Part shown: positions 53,459-63,807 of the stretch, in pieces
Numbering within the stretch: position 1 is the first letter of the stretch
How the letters are laid out: every line of letters starts with the position of its first letter
NCBI GenBank assembly: GCA_930633525.1
Contig: CAKNFP010000001.1
Span: forward strand, 2,458,001 to 2,522,000
From: Hyphomicrobiales bacterium
GTDB taxonomy: Bacteria > Pseudomonadota > Alphaproteobacteria > Rhizobiales > Beijerinckiaceae
Direction: 5' to 3'
Length of the DNA: 64,000 nucleotides
The notes under the pieces: model-generated
Told to the model about the DNA's origin: nothing
Databases searched by the model: none
What the model saw: the letters and a program-made list of their open reading frames with translations, nothing else
Position numbers and translations under genes: made by a program

Positions 53459-54355
53459 TCAAGGGCGCCGCGACTCCTCCTTGTCTGGAATTCCTTGATA
53501 AGCCAGCGCATCGACTCCGCGCAAGGCGGCGATGGCCCCCGCCGCCGATCCGCCGTAGCGCGCCATGCGGCCGCGATTGAACACCAGCGCGGCTCCGAGC
53601 CATTTCAGCGCGTTCCTGAAGGCCATGGCGGGCGCCGGATTCGGCAAGCCGTATTTGCGGCTGACATAGGCACGCGACCAGGCCTGATGCCAGCGACCGC
53701 GAAAGACGCGCCCCGATGCCGGCGCGCTTGAACGTCCGCGCCCGTGGCGGGCCGTCGCACCCGCCACATGCACGAGAGCATGGCCTGCGTCCGCGACGCG
53801 GCGGCAGAGGTCGTCATCTTCGTAGAACAGGAAGATGCGCGGATCGAAACCGCCGAGCCCGAGGAACAGGTCGCGCCGCACGAGAAAGATCGCCCCGGAC
53901 AGAAAGGGGGCGCAGCAATCGCCCTCGGGCAGGCGCTCGATTCCCGCGGGATTCTGAAGATAGGGCGCCAGCAGCGAGCGCGGCTGGAAGAAATGGCGCC
54001 CATCCGGCTCGATCACGACAGGCGCAAGAAGACCGGCCCCGGGATAGCGTTCCGCGGCCGCTAGAAGCGCCGCGACTGCCCCCTCGTCGAGGACCACGTC
54101 CGGGTTGATGATCAGCACGAAGGGCGTCGCCGCCGCCGCTACACCGCGATTGTTCGCCCGCCCGTAGCCTTCATTGACGGAATTGCGGATGACTTCGGCA
54201 CCAAGGCGCACGGCCAGATCAGGCGAGCCGTCGGTGCTCCCATTGTCGACCACGACCGCCGGCACCCCCTCCCGCGCCAGGGCGCCGAGACAATCCGGCA
54301 AAGCATGGGCGCTGTCATAGGCGACGACGACGGCGGTGACGGAGGCGACTGGCAT
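53459..54355 (-). CDS. Glycosyltransferase family 2
   Basis: This 298-residue protein has a GT-A fold with VTAVVVAYDSAHAL near the N-terminus, VVDNGSTDGSPDLA, the metal-binding DxD-type region INPDVVLDEGA, and DPRIFLFYEDDDLCRRVADAG in the acceptor domain. It resembles rhamnosyl- or galactosyltransferases of polysaccharide loci. It has no membrane helix. It is followed by the acyltransferase and preceded by a family B palindrome. Donor and acceptor are unknown. Confidence 0.9.
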   Translation of the reverse strand: MPVASVTAVVVAYDSAHALPDCLGALAREGVPAVVVDNGSTDGSPDLAVRLGAEVIRNSVNEGYGRANNRGVAAAATPFVLIINPDVVLDEGAVAALLAAAERYPGAGLLAPVVIEPDGRHFFQPRSLLAPYLQNPAGIERLPEGDCCAPFLSGAIFLVRRDLFLGLGGFDPRIFLFYEDDDLCRRVADAGHALVHVAGATARHGRGRSSAPASGRVFRGRWHQAWSRAYVSRKYGLPNPAPAMAFRNALKWLGAALVFNRGRMARYGGSAAGAIAALRGVDALAYQGIPDKEESRRP

Positions 54356-54429
54356 CTATAGGCCCCGGCCTGCGCGCATCGACGACGGGGCCGTCAAGGC
54401 CCCTGTCGCCGCGCGCGAACACCGTTGAT

Positions 54430-54541
54430 CCCTCCCCCGTGGGGGAGGGTGCACCGCGGAGCGGAGGGGGTGGGGAGCTGGTTCGATCGCCCACCCGGCT
54501 CCGCGTTCCGCGCGGATCCACCCTCCCCTGATGGGGAAGGA
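54430..54541. repeat. GC-rich dispersed palindrome, family B, copy 1
   Basis: Two hairpins face each other: CCCTCCCCC/GGGGGAGGG at 54430-54449 with a two-base centre, and CCTCCCC/GGGGAAGG at 54522-54540. Between them, GGGTGCACCGCGGAGC and the reverse arm CCACCCGGCTCCGCG give a large imperfect cruciform. It lies between aspS and the GT2 gene. A related copy is at 57618-57746. Confidence 0.6.
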
Positions 54542-54549
54542 TCGCCCCC

Positions 54550-56325
54550 TCACTTCTGGTCCGGCAGGTTGAGCCGGATATGGAGCTCCCGCAGCTGCTT
54601 CGCCACCACGTCGGACGGCGCGCCCATGGTGAGGTCCAGCGCCTGCTGGTTCATGGGGAACAGCGAGATCTCGCGCAGGTTGGTCACACCGCAGAGCAGC
54701 ATGACGATGCGGTCGACGCCGGCCGCCATGCCGCCGTGGGGCGGCGCGCCATACTGGAAGGCGCGATACATGCCGCCGAAGCGCTCGACCACCGTCTCCT
54801 CGCCATAGCCCGCGATCTCGAAGGCCTTGACCATCGCGTCGGGGCGATGGTTGCGGATACCGCCGCTCGCAATCTCATAGCCGTTGCAGGCGATGTCATA
54901 CTGGAACGCGTTGATGGTCAGCGGATCCTGGCTCTGCAGGGCCTCCAGGCCTCCCTGCGGCATCGAGAACGGGTTGTGCGAGAAGTCGACCTTCTTCTCG
55001 TCCTCGTTCCACTCGTACATCGGGAAGTCGACGATCCAGGCGAGCTCGAAACGATCGTGGTCGACGAGGTTCAGGTCCTCGCCCACCTTGATGCGCGCTG
55101 CCCCGGCGAACTTGACGAATTTCGCCGGGTCACCCGCCACGAAGAAGGCGGCATCGCCATCCTTCAGGCCGAGCTCAGCCTTGATGGCGGCCGTGCGCTC
55201 CGGGCCGATGTTGTTGGCGATCGGACCGGCGCCCTCCCCGCCTTCGCGCCACATGATGTAGCCTAGCCCGGGCTGGCCCTCGCCCTGCGCCCAGGCGTTC
55301 ATGCGGTCGCAGAATGCGCGGGAGCCGCCGCCGGGACCGGGGATCGCCCAGACTTCGTTCTTCTCGTCCTCGAGCATGCGCGCGAAGACCTTGAAGCCCG
55401 AACCGCGGAAATGCTCGGACACATTCTGCATGACGAGCGGGTTGCGCAGGTCCGGCTTGTCAGAGCCGTACTTGCGCAGGGCCTCGGCATAAGGAATGCG
55501 CGGCCACTTGCGGGTCACCGGCTTGCCTTCGGCGAAGTCCTCGAAGACGCCCGTGATAACCGGCTCCATCGCCGAGAACACGTCCTCCTGCGTCACGAAG
55601 CTCATTTCGAGGTCGAGCTGGTAGAACTCGCCCGGCAGGCGATCAGCGCGCGGGTCCTCGTCACGGAAGCAGGGCGCGATCTGGAAGTAGCGATCGAAGC
55701 CCGACATCATGATGAGCTGCTTGTACTGCTGCGGCGCCTGCGGCAGGGCATAGAACTTGCCGGGATGCAGGCGCGAGGGCACCAGGAAGTCGCGCGCGCC
55801 CTCGGGCGAGGACGCCGTCAGGATCGGTGTCTGGAATTCGAAGAAGCCCTGATCCTTCATGCGACGGCGCATCGAGTCGATGATGGCGCCGCGCGTCATG
55901 ATGTTCTTGTGCAGCTTCTCGCGGCGCAGGTCGAGGAAGCGATACTTGAGGCGCGTTTCCTCGGGGAACACCTGGTCGCCGAAGACCTGCAGCGGCAGTT
56001 CGGCGGCAGGCCCCAGAACCTCGATCTCGCTGACATAGACCTCGACCTGGCCGGTCGGCAGTTCGGCATTCTCGGTGCCGGCCGGACGCGCACGCACGAG
56101 ACCGTCGATCCGCACGACCCATTCGGCGCGCAGGTCTTCCGCCGCCTTGAAGGCCGGCGAATCCGGATCGATGACGGCCTGCGTCAACCCGTAATGGTCA
56201 CGCAGATCGATGAACAACACGCCGCCGTGGTCCCGGATGCGGTGGCACCAGCCCGACAAGCGGACCTTTTCACCAATGTCGGTCCCGCGGAGCGCGCCGC
56301 AGGTATGAGAACGATAGCGATGCAT
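54550..56325 (-). CDS. aspS: Aspartyl-tRNA synthetase
   Basis: AspS charges tRNA(Asp). The ATG at 56325 gives 591 residues beginning [13 protein letters not shown]; the frame upstream to 56340 adds only five residues. The OB-fold anticodon domain includes [23 protein letters not shown] (bacterial type), then motif 2 ([13 protein letters not shown], preceded by [19 protein letters not shown] residues), the GAD insertion, and motif 3 ([13 protein letters not shown]). If the organism lacks an asparaginyl synthetase, the enzyme may be non-discriminating; the window cannot tell. Confidence 0.97.
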   Translation of the reverse strand: MHRYRSHTCGALRGTDIGEKVRLSGWCHRIRDHGGVLFIDLRDHYGLTQAVIDPDSPAFKAAEDLRAEWVVRIDGLVRARPAGTENAELPTGQVEVYVSEIEVLGPAAELPLQVFGDQVFPEETRLKYRFLDLRREKLHKNIMTRGAIIDSMRRRMKDQGFFEFQTPILTASSPEGARDFLVPSRLHPGKFYALPQAPQQYKQLIMMSGFDRYFQIAPCFRDEDPRADRLPGEFYQLDLEMSFVTQEDVFSAMEPVITGVFEDFAEGKPVTRKWPRIPYAEALRKYGSDKPDLRNPLVMQNVSEHFRGSGFKVFARMLEDEKNEVWAIPGPGGGSRAFCDRMNAWAQGEGQPGLGYIMWREGGEGAGPIANNIGPERTAAIKAELGLKDGDAAFFVAGDPAKFVKFAGAARIKVGEDLNLVDHDRFELAWIVDFPMYEWNEDEKKVDFSHNPFSMPQGGLEALQSQDPLTINAFQYDIACNGYEIASGGIRNHRPDAMVKAFEIAGYGEETVVERFGGMYRAFQYGAPPHGGMAAGVDRIVMLLCGVTNLREISLFPMNQQALDLTMGAPSDVVAKQLRELHIRLNLPDQK

Positions 56326-56456
56326 GGCGAGACCGCCCAAGGATGAGCGGGGCTCCTGCGGCCCCGCGATTGCAAAGGCCGGAAAAACCCATGAGATGCG
56401 CTTCTTGTCAAGGATGAGCGCGACAAATGCGCCAGTCTCGGTTATAGCGCGGTTTC

Positions 56457-57602
56457 ATGGATCTGATCGACTCAACAGAAAAGCTGCAGACCGCCTGCGA
56501 CAGGCTCCGCCAGCACCCCTTCGTCACCGTGGACACCGAGTTCCTGCGGGAGACGACCTTTTACTCGAAGCTCTGCCTGATCCAGCTGGCGAGCCCGGAT
56601 GAGGCCATCCTGGTCGACCCGCTGGCGCCAGACCTCGACCTCTCCCCCTTCTTCGCGCTGATGGCGGACCAGACGACCGTGAAGGTCTTCCATTCCGCGC
56701 GCCAGGATGTGGAGATCATCTGGCAGAAGGGCGGCGTCATCCCCTGCCCGCTGTTCGACACCCAGGTCGCGGCCATGGTCTGCGGCTATGGTGATTCGGT
56801 CTCCTACGAGCAACTCGCCAACGACATCGCCAAGGCCCGCATCGACAAGAGCTCGCGCTTCACCGACTGGTCGCACCGGCCGCTCAGCGAACATCAGCTC
56901 AGCTATGCGCTGTCCGACGTGACTCATCTGCGCACGCTCTACCTTGCGCTGGCCGAGGAGCTTGCGCGGACCGGCCGCGAAAGCTGGGTCGAGGAGGAGA
57001 TGGCGGTGTTGATCTCGCCAGCGACCTACGAGATGAAGCCGGAGAATGCCTGGATGCGCCTGCGCGGCCGGGTCAAGAAGACCCGTGACCTCGCCGTCCT
57101 GATGGAAGTGGCGGCCTGGCGCGAGCAAGAGGCCCAGACCCGTGACGTGCCGCGTTCGCGCGTCATGAAGGACGACAGTCTCATCGACATCGCGACCCAC
57201 GCGCCGCGCTCGGTCGAGGCGCTGGGCCATCTACGCTCCGTTCCGAACGGCTTCGAGCGTTCGCGCGGCGGCACCGACGTGCTCGCGGCGATCGAGCGCG
57301 GCCTGACGCGCGATCCCAAGACGATTCCCTCGCTGGAGAAGCCACGCGGCAAGGCGAACAACGGCGCCGTACTCGAAATGCTGAAGGTGCTCCTGAAGGC
57401 CGTGGCGGAGAACGAGCGCGTCGCGCCGAAGATCCTGGCCACCGTCGACGATCTGGAGGCGATCGCCGGCAGCGATCACGCTGACGTTCCGAGCCTGCGC
57501 GGCTGGCGCTACGAATTATTCGGCGAGCGGGCCATTGCCCTGAAACACGGACGTCTTGCGCTGTCCATCGACCGCGGCCGCGTGGTCACCTTCGAGCGCT
57601 GA
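56457..57602 (+). CDS. rnd: Ribonuclease D
   Basis: RNase D is a 3'-5' exonuclease maturing tRNA and other stable RNA. The 381-residue product has the DEDDy nuclease domain: [30 protein letters not shown] and [17 protein letters not shown]-type helical segments follow (for example [20 protein letters not shown]). It is divergent from aspS by 131 bases. Confidence 0.96.
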   Translation: MDLIDSTEKLQTACDRLRQHPFVTVDTEFLRETTFYSKLCLIQLASPDEAILVDPLAPDLDLSPFFALMADQTTVKVFHSARQDVEIIWQKGGVIPCPLFDTQVAAMVCGYGDSVSYEQLANDIAKARIDKSSRFTDWSHRPLSEHQLSYALSDVTHLRTLYLALAEELARTGRESWVEEEMAVLISPATYEMKPENAWMRLRGRVKKTRDLAVLMEVAAWREQEAQTRDVPRSRVMKDDSLIDIATHAPRSVEALGHLRSVPNGFERSRGGTDVLAAIERGLTRDPKTIPSLEKPRGKANNGAVLEMLKVLLKAVAENERVAPKILATVDDLEAIAGSDHADVPSLRGWRYELFGERAIALKHGRLALSIDRGRVVTFER

Positions 57603-57617
57603 CGACAGCCTCGGTTC

Positions 57618-57746
57618 CTCCCCTTGAGGGGAAGGTTGGCCTTGCGGCTCAGCAAGGTCGGGAGGGAGCCCCGCCAACGGCAGTGGCTGCCCCCTGGACA
57701 GTCTGCCCACCCGGCCCTTCGGGCCCCCCTCCTGTGGACGGGAGGG
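57618..57746. repeat. GC-rich dispersed palindrome, family B, copy 2
   Basis: The element starts with CCTCCCC/GGGGAAGG (57618-57636) and ends with CCTCC/GGAGG (57728-57745). The reverse arm shares CCCACCCGGC with copy 1. It lies between the convergent rnd and ppx genes and might act as a terminator. Confidence 0.55.
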
Positions 57747-57768
57747 AGCGACGCGGCAATCCTGTCCC

Positions 57769-59343
57769 TTATTTCCCGGTGACCACCGCAGGCTGACAAC
57801 CGATCAGCCGCGCAAGCTGCTTGACGCGGCTTTGCAGCTTCTCGCTGGCGAGATCCAACAGATCCGCCGGGACATGCAATTGCAGCTTCTGATTGCTGAG
57901 GGTGAGCGGCATTCGCGGCAATGTGCCCGGCATCGCGGCCGAGGCGATATAGGCAACCCGCATGGCGCCAGCCAGGATACGTGCACGGTCCATGAGGCGC
58001 GCCGTCATCAGCTCGCGCAGGCGAAAGCCGAAATCGACGGACAGACCGATATGACGCAGGGCGACGGCCAGAGCGATATAGGCGCGGCCGGGATGATCGA
58101 TGCCAACGAAGGCGGCCTGGGATATCGCATCCATGCTCTGGTCACCGCGATAGTCCGGGTGCGAGCGCCAGCTGATATCGGAGAGAAGGCAGGCCGTATG
58201 GCGCAGGCGCTTCTCGTCCGGTGTCTCATCGATATGCAGCGACTTCATCAATCGGTCGGTCCAGACGATGAGTTCGTCGGCGTGGGCGGGTGAACGCGAA
58301 CGCAGGCAGTTGATCTCACGGGCGGCATACAGCAGGGGATCGACAATGCGGCTTTCCGTGTCCAGACGGGTGTGGAGCAGCCCCTCACGCACTCCGGCCG
58401 CCGAAATCACGATCTCCTTGGGCCTGCCCCGCCGCACGATCTCCTCAAGCACGAGCGCGCCATAGGCCAGTAGCGGCTGGCGGGCATCGGAGACCGCGTC
58501 GATATCGCTCAAGGCCTCAACGCCCGTGCGCTCGATGATCTTGGCGAATTCGATCGCCTCGCCGGCTGTCAGCGTATAGCCGTGCAATACGTGCAGCGGG
58601 TAGCCCTTCTGCCCCATGTGGAGACGCGCCAGCGCACGCCACGTCCCGCCGACCGCGTAAAAGGACCGGCCCCGCAGTCCATCCAACGGCCCAGCGCTCA
58701 GGAGCGCCTGTCGCACGACCTTCTTGGCCTTGCGGACGGAGCCCCCGGACACGTCACGCAGATTCAATCCGCCGATGGGCAGGGTAATGCCATCGGCCAG
58801 CGCCCTGCCCTTGACGTTGATCAGCTCAAGGCTGCCACCGCCAAGGTCGCCAACGACACCATCCGGCCTGTGGAAGCTGGAGATGACGCCATAGGCGGAG
58901 AGTTCCGCCTCCTCGCGCCCCGAAAGGAGTTCGACCGAATGCCCGATCGCCTCCTCGGCCGCCGCGAGGAAGGCAGAACCGTTGGTGGCATCGCGCGCCG
59001 CCGCCGTGGCCAGCACATGGACGGACGAAATCTGCATATGCGCGCAGATGACCCGGAAGCGGCGAAGCGCTCTCAGCGCCTTGGTCATGGCGCCTTCATC
59101 GAGCTTACCCGTCAGCGCGACATTGTGACCAAGCCCGCACAATACCTTTTCGTTGAAAAGCGGCGTCGGCGCAGGGGTCAGACCATCATAGGCAACGAGA
59201 CGGACAGAGTTGGAACCGATATCGACGATGGCGACCGGCTCGAGCGCACTGCGCAAGCCGGTCGCGATCGCTCGGTCAGCGGTCACCTCGGCCGGACTTC
59301 TTGGCGAGAGTCCGTGGGCGGGAGTCTTTGAGTGATTTTCCAC
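57769..59343 (-). CDS. ppx: Exopolyphosphatase / guanosine pentaphosphate phosphohydrolase family protein
   Basis: Ppx releases phosphate from polyphosphate chain ends (GppA relatives act on pppGpp). The product has 524 residues. The actin-like ATPase fold opens with [16 protein letters not shown], then the catalytic-base region [14 protein letters not shown], and [15 protein letters not shown]. The C-terminal part has the HD-like helical domain ([18 protein letters not shown]). Its ATG is inside the 3' end of ppk1 (68 bases of overlap), so the two genes are translated together. Opposite enzymes of polyphosphate turnover are thus coupled. Confidence 0.94.
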   Translation of the reverse strand: MENHSKTPAHGLSPRSPAEVTADRAIATGLRSALEPVAIVDIGSNSVRLVAYDGLTPAPTPLFNEKVLCGLGHNVALTGKLDEGAMTKALRALRRFRVICAHMQISSVHVLATAAARDATNGSAFLAAAEEAIGHSVELLSGREEAELSAYGVISSFHRPDGVVGDLGGGSLELINVKGRALADGITLPIGGLNLRDVSGGSVRKAKKVVRQALLSAGPLDGLRGRSFYAVGGTWRALARLHMGQKGYPLHVLHGYTLTAGEAIEFAKIIERTGVEALSDIDAVSDARQPLLAYGALVLEEIVRRGRPKEIVISAAGVREGLLHTRLDTESRIVDPLLYAAREINCLRSRSPAHADELIVWTDRLMKSLHIDETPDEKRLRHTACLLSDISWRSHPDYRGDQSMDAISQAAFVGIDHPGRAYIALAVALRHIGLSVDFGFRLRELMTARLMDRARILAGAMRVAYIASAAMPGTLPRMPLTLSNQKLQLHVPADLLDLASEKLQSRVKQLARLIGCQPAVVTGK

Positions 59344-61924
59344 GTCCGGATAAGCTCGGGTTCGTCATGAAATATTGATGGGCGTTGAAATGCAGCTCGT
59401 TCGCCGCAGGCTTCACGCGCTGGCTGGTTCCATCCTGCAGAATGGTCCAGCTCTGCTCGTTATCGAGCAGATTGGCCAAAAGGATCTGGTCGAGAATCTG
59501 TTGATGCACCGTCTCGTTCGTTATCGGACATAGGCATTCCACTCGCCGATCGAGGTTACGCGGCATCAGGTCCGCAGACGATACATACAAGTGTGCTTGC
59601 GGATGCGGCAACCCATGGCCGTTGCCGAAAGCGTAGATTCGGCTGTGTTCGAGGAAGCGGCCCACAATCGATTTGACCCGAATGTTCTCCGACAGCCCCT
59701 TGAGGCCCGGCCGCAGGCAGCAGATGCCGCGCACGACAAGATCGATCTGCACGCCTGCAGAACTTGCCTCGTAGAGCGCGTCGATAATCACGGGATCGAC
59801 GAGGGAGTTGCATTTGACCCAGATGGCGGCCGGGCGGCCGGCCTTCGCATGCTCGATCTCCTCGGCGATGTGCTGCAGGATGCGCGGCTTGAGCGTCACC
59901 GGGGAAACGGCCATGCGCTCAAGGCCGGCCGGTTCCGCATAGCCGGTGATGTAGTTGAAGATGCGCCCCACATCGCGCGCGATGACCGGATCGGCGGTGA
60001 AGAACGACAGGTCGGTATAGATGCGGGCTGTCACGGGGTGGTAGTTGCCCGTGCCGACATGGCAATAGGTCACGAGTTGGTTGCCCTCGCGCCGCACCAC
60101 GGAAGAGAGCTTGGCGTGGGTCTTCAGCTCGATGAAGCCGAACACGACCTGCACGCCGGCGCGTTCAAGATCACGCGCCCAGCGGATATTGGCCTCCTCG
60201 TCGAACCGCGCCTTGAGCTCGACCAGCGCCGTCACCGACTTGCCGGCCTCGGCCGCCTCGGCAAGGGCCTTGACGATCGGCGAATTGGAGGACGTGCGAT
60301 AGAGCGTCTGCTTGATCGCCACGACGTCCGGGTCCCTCGCCGCCTGATGCAGGAACTGCACCACGACATCGAACGACTCATAGGGGTGGTGGACGACGAT
60401 GTCCTTCTCGCGGATCGCGGCGAAGCAATCCCCCCCGTGCTCCCGGATACGCTCGGGAAAACGCGGATTATAGGGCTTGAACTTGAGATCGGGCCGCTCA
60501 AGCGAGACAAGCTGGCTCAACTCGTTGAGGGCGGGCATGCCCTCCACGAGGAAGACCGCGTCCTGTTCGATCTTGAGTTCCTTCACGACGAAGGCCCGCA
60601 ACGAATCAGGCATCGTCGAATCGATCTCGAGGCGGATGACGCTGCCGCGACGACGCTGCTTCAGCGCCGTCTCGAACAGGCGAACGAGGTCCTCGGCCTC
60701 CTCCTCGACCTCGATGTCACTGTCACGGATGACCCGGAAGCCGCCGCCACCGGTCACGGTGTAGCCGGGGAAAAGACGCGACGTGAACATCACGATCAGC
60801 TGCTCCAGCGTGACGAAGCGCGCGGCGCCGGTTTCGGCGAAATCCGGCAGCCGCACGAAGCGCTCGACTTTGTTCGGCACGCGGATCAGCGCGTTGAGGC
60901 CGCGATTGTCGCTCTGCCGGAACAGGGACAGGGCGATCGAAAAGCCGAGATTGGGGATGAAGGGAAAGGGATGGGCCGGATCGACGGCGAGCGGCGTCAG
61001 GATCGGGAAAACGTGGTCGAGAAAGTAATCCCCGAGCCAGGCCCATTCGGCCTTGGTCAGGTTCTCGCCATCGACGAGGATGATCCCGTTCAACAGCAGA
61101 TCGTCACGCAACTCCTGCCAGCGCTCCTGCTGTTCATTGGCGAGCGACGAGACCTCATTGCCGATCTGTGCGAGCTGTTCTGCCGGCGTCAGGCCATCCT
61201 GGGAGGCCATCTGGACGCCGGAGCGCACCTGTCCGCGCAGACCCGCCACGCGAACCATGAAGAACTCATCGAGATTATTCGCCGAGATCGACAGGAAGCG
61301 CAGCCGCTCAAGGAGCGGGTGGCTGGGATTGGAAGCCTCCTCGAGCACGCGGCGGTTGAACTGCAGCCACGACAGCTCGCGATTGATGAAGCGGGCGGGC
61401 GAGTAGCGGAGATCACTCACGGGCGCCGCGCCACTTTTCCTGGCAACGGCTTCGACGACGGGCGTCTCCAGGATCACCTTGTCCACGACCGTCTCGCCGA
61501 CACCGGCGGCGGCAGCGTTGGCCTGACCCGGCTTATATTCTGACTCGACGCTCACCATAGCCTCCACCAACTCCACACGCATCTGCGCGCCGATTGTCCC
61601 AAGACTAAGCGACGTTTCCAAGACATTTGAATCCAAGGTATCCGGATCCGAGACGCCTGGCTGTACGCGAACGGGTGGTCGAGCCGTTCTGACCTGAAGT
61701 TTTGTCTTCGCGATGCGCTTCGAGAATGCTGCTCCCTTATGGGCGCGCGCCTTGACCGGCTTTGCGGCGTGAGGACGCCCTGCCCCGCTCTCGGCTCGCC
61801 GTTTGGGACGGGAGGCTTTCGTCCCCACGATCCGCCCTGACGCCGCTTGGGTATTGGGCGTCGGCGCGCGCCGTCTCCGCTTCTTAAGGCCCGGCGGATT
61901 CCTGCGCAGCGGAGTTTTTTTCAT
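59276..61924 (-). CDS. ppk1: Polyphosphate kinase 1 with basic N-terminal extension
   Basis: PPK1 makes polyphosphate from ATP. The product is 882 residues, versus about 690-740 normally. The core starts near residue 175 ([19 protein letters not shown]). The catalytic His is in ELKTHAKL of the phospholipase D-like repeats, and [13 protein letters not shown] and [11 protein letters not shown] are intact. The first ~95 residues are extremely basic (KKRRRR, KPKR-rich) and the next ~75 are Glu/Val-rich. The ATG overlaps the hdaA stop (TGATG), so the full-length start fits translational coupling. An alternative start is Met115. An A7 run follows the ATG. Confidence 0.93.
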   Translation of the reverse strand: MKKTPLRRNPPGLKKRRRRAPTPNTQAASGRIVGTKASRPKRRAESGAGRPHAAKPVKARAHKGAAFSKRIAKTKLQVRTARPPVRVQPGVSDPDTLDSNVLETSLSLGTIGAQMRVELVEAMVSVESEYKPGQANAAAAGVGETVVDKVILETPVVEAVARKSGAAPVSDLRYSPARFINRELSWLQFNRRVLEEASNPSHPLLERLRFLSISANNLDEFFMVRVAGLRGQVRSGVQMASQDGLTPAEQLAQIGNEVSSLANEQQERWQELRDDLLLNGIILVDGENLTKAEWAWLGDYFLDHVFPILTPLAVDPAHPFPFIPNLGFSIALSLFRQSDNRGLNALIRVPNKVERFVRLPDFAETGAARFVTLEQLIVMFTSRLFPGYTVTGGGGFRVIRDSDIEVEEEAEDLVRLFETALKQRRRGSVIRLEIDSTMPDSLRAFVVKELKIEQDAVFLVEGMPALNELSQLVSLERPDLKFKPYNPRFPERIREHGGDCFAAIREKDIVVHHPYESFDVVVQFLHQAARDPDVVAIKQTLYRTSSNSPIVKALAEAAEAGKSVTALVELKARFDEEANIRWARDLERAGVQVVFGFIELKTHAKLSSVVRREGNQLVTYCHVGTGNYHPVTARIYTDLSFFTADPVIARDVGRIFNYITGYAEPAGLERMAVSPVTLKPRILQHIAEEIEHAKAGRPAAIWVKCNSLVDPVIIDALYEASSAGVQIDLVVRGICCLRPGLKGLSENIRVKSIVGRFLEHSRIYAFGNGHGLPHPQAHLYVSSADLMPRNLDRRVECLCPITNETVHQQILDQILLANLLDNEQSWTILQDGTSQRVKPAANELHFNAHQYFMTNPSLSGRGKSLKDSRPRTLAKKSGRGDR

Positions 61925-62604
61925 CAGGTCATGCCCTGCAGAACCGTATTGGCCATCACCCGTGTGATCCTCCGACCCCGGCTGAGCGCCTCATGGTCGA
62001 GCGCGGCGACGATCCTCTGCGCGGCCGCGAAAGAACGCTCCATGCGCGTCAGCAGCGTTTCGATCACCCCCGCGTCGACCATCAACTGCCGGTCGACGAT
62101 CAGCTTCACGAGCACCGCGCGCAGCAAGGCATCGTCGGGAGAGCCCATCTCCGCGAGCGTAGCCAGGCGCAGCCGGGACAGAAGATCGGGCACGACCAAT
62201 CCCCAGGCACCCGGCAGACTGCGCGCCGTCAGCAGGGCATGCCCGCGCGTCCGCATGACGTTGAGGAGATGGAACAGCGCATGCTCGTCGAGCCTGCCCC
62301 GGTCGCAATCCTCCACCAGGACCGCATGCGGGCCGCTGGCCAGCACGGTTTCCTGCAGGCTCCTTTCATCGAGCTCGCTCGCCTGGATGGCGACGGCCCC
62401 ACTCCGCTCTCGCCACATGGCGGCAAGATGGCTCTTGCCCGACCCCTCAGGTCCGACGAGCAGCACGACCGGATCCGGCCAGTGCGGCCATGCCTCGATA
62501 AGGCCGTAGGCCGCGTCATTAGCCGGGCCGACCAGAAAGTCTTCGGCACCCTGCCGCGCCTCAACAGGCAAATCCAGCGGCAGTTGGCGCGGCGTCTCAA
62601 ACAT
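61924..62604 (-). CDS. hdaA: DnaA regulatory inactivator HdaA-like (AAA+ DnaA-related protein)
   Basis: Hda-type proteins bind the sliding clamp and stimulate DnaA-ATP hydrolysis to prevent over-initiation. This one has 226 residues: the clamp-binding motif QLPLDL at residues 7-12, then AAA+ with Walker [13 protein letters not shown] and Walker [11 protein letters not shown]. It lacks DnaA domain IV for DNA binding. Its stop overlaps the ppk1 start by one base and its start overlaps the permease gene by eight. Confidence 0.92.
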   Translation of the reverse strand: MFETPRQLPLDLPVEARQGAEDFLVGPANDAAYGLIEAWPHWPDPVVLLVGPEGSGKSHLAAMWRERSGAVAIQASELDERSLQETVLASGPHAVLVEDCDRGRLDEHALFHLLNVMRTRGHALLTARSLPGAWGLVVPDLLSRLRLATLAEMGSPDDALLRAVLVKLIVDRQLMVDAGVIETLLTRMERSFAAAQRIVAALDHEALSRGRRITRVMANTVLQGMT

Positions 62605-63781
62605 CCTGATCTGAACTCTTGCCAGGCTTGGCCACCGTCGTGGGGCGATCCGTCGAGCTCGTCACCGAGAGAACCGGCCCCTGCTGGAGCTCGCGGGTCT
62701 CCTCCGCCGAGAGAACCAGGCGCCGCGAATCATAGAACGGGCTCTCCAGATACTGGCGCAGGGCAAACCGCATCAGCACGCCGATCGCTGCAGCGATCGG
62801 AACGGCCAGGAGAAGCCCGAGGAAGCCGAACAGCGATCCGAAGGCGAGCAGCGCGAACATCAGCCACACCGGATGCACGCCGACCGCATCGCCGACGAGC
62901 TTCGGCGAGAGGATGTTGCCCTCCACGAACTGGCCGAAGAAGAAAATCGCGAAGGTGGCGGCGATCATCGTCCAGTCCGGCCAGAATTGCACGATGGCCA
63001 CGCCGCCGGCGAGCACGAGCCCGGTGAGCGAGCCGACATAGGGAATGAAGGTCAGGATACCGCTGACGAGGCCGATCAACACACCGAAGTTGAGGCCGAC
63101 GAGCGAAAGGCCAACGGCGTAGAATGTGCCCAGAATGATGCAGACGAGCGCCTGGCCACGCAGGAAGCCGGCAATGGCCCGGTCCATTTCCCGCGCCAGC
63201 TGGCGGATCGTCGCGACATGGCGACGGGGCAGCCAGCTGTCGACCTTCTTCACCATATGCTCCCAGTCGACGAGGAGGTAGAAGGCGACGACGGGCGTGA
63301 TGACAAGCAGCGAGAAGATGCCGACGACCGCCTGGCCGCCGGACCATAACGATTGCAGGAACGCCCCGAACCAACTCGCGGCCTGGCTCATGATATTGCC
63401 GAGCGAGTTCTCCACATCCCGGATCGCATCGGGGCCGCCAAAACGCTCGATGAGCGGGCCGCCATGCTCGACAGCCAGTTGCTGGAGACGGCCCACCGTC
63501 GACGGGAGCTTGGCGACGAAAGCCGCAAGCTGGTTGGCGGCAACCGGCACGACCAGCATCAGCCCGAGGATGAAGAACAGCACGAAAAGGCAAAGGATCG
63601 CTATCGTCGCTGGCAGCCGGCCGATGCCCAGTCTTTCGAAGCGGTGGGCGAGCGGGTCGAGCAGATAGGCGAGAGCAAGACCCGCGACGAAGGGCAGAAG
63701 AATGCCGCGCAGCAGGACGAGCGCCAGAATGGCGACAGCGAGCGCCGTTACCCAGAAGCCGACCTGCCGCTGAAAGCTCAT
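62597..63781 (-). CDS. AI-2E family transporter (PerM/YdgG-type membrane protein)
   Basis: The ATG at 63781 gives 394 residues with about eight membrane helices. The family is recognised from AFFLGQFVEGNILSPKLVGDAVGVHPVWLMFALLAFGSL-type order: FFGQFVEGNILSPKLV and GVHPVWLMFALLA, and ITPVVAFYLLVDWEHM in the middle. Members export autoinducer-2, Na+/H+ or unknown substrates; the substrate here is not known. The C-terminus is polar and Ser/Thr-rich. Its stop overlaps hdaA by eight bases. Confidence 0.92.
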   Translation of the reverse strand: MSFQRQVGFWVTALAVAILALVLLRGILLPFVAGLALAYLLDPLAHRFERLGIGRLPATIAILCLFVLFFILGLMLVVPVAANQLAAFVAKLPSTVGRLQQLAVEHGGPLIERFGGPDAIRDVENSLGNIMSQAASWFGAFLQSLWSGGQAVVGIFSLLVITPVVAFYLLVDWEHMVKKVDSWLPRRHVATIRQLAREMDRAIAGFLRGQALVCIILGTFYAVGLSLVGLNFGVLIGLVSGILTFIPYVGSLTGLVLAGGVAIVQFWPDWTMIAATFAIFFFGQFVEGNILSPKLVGDAVGVHPVWLMFALLAFGSLFGFLGLLLAVPIAAAIGVLMRFALRQYLESPFYDSRRLVLSAEETRELQQGPVLSVTSSTDRPTTVAKPGKSSDQDV

Positions 63782-63807
63782 CAAGCACCTATATCCATAC
63801 GCGCCGC

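Noticed and set aside
59591..61543. 650-codon plus-strand open frame opposite ppk1
   Set aside because: It is the antisense of a conserved ppk1 core in GC-rich DNA. Its product (rich in Arg, His, Asp, Glu) has no recognisable domain.
61900..61924. Phase-variation site (A7 run after the ppk1 ATG)
   Set aside because: A seven-base A run is short for slipped-strand variation and no second start or alternative frame makes sense.
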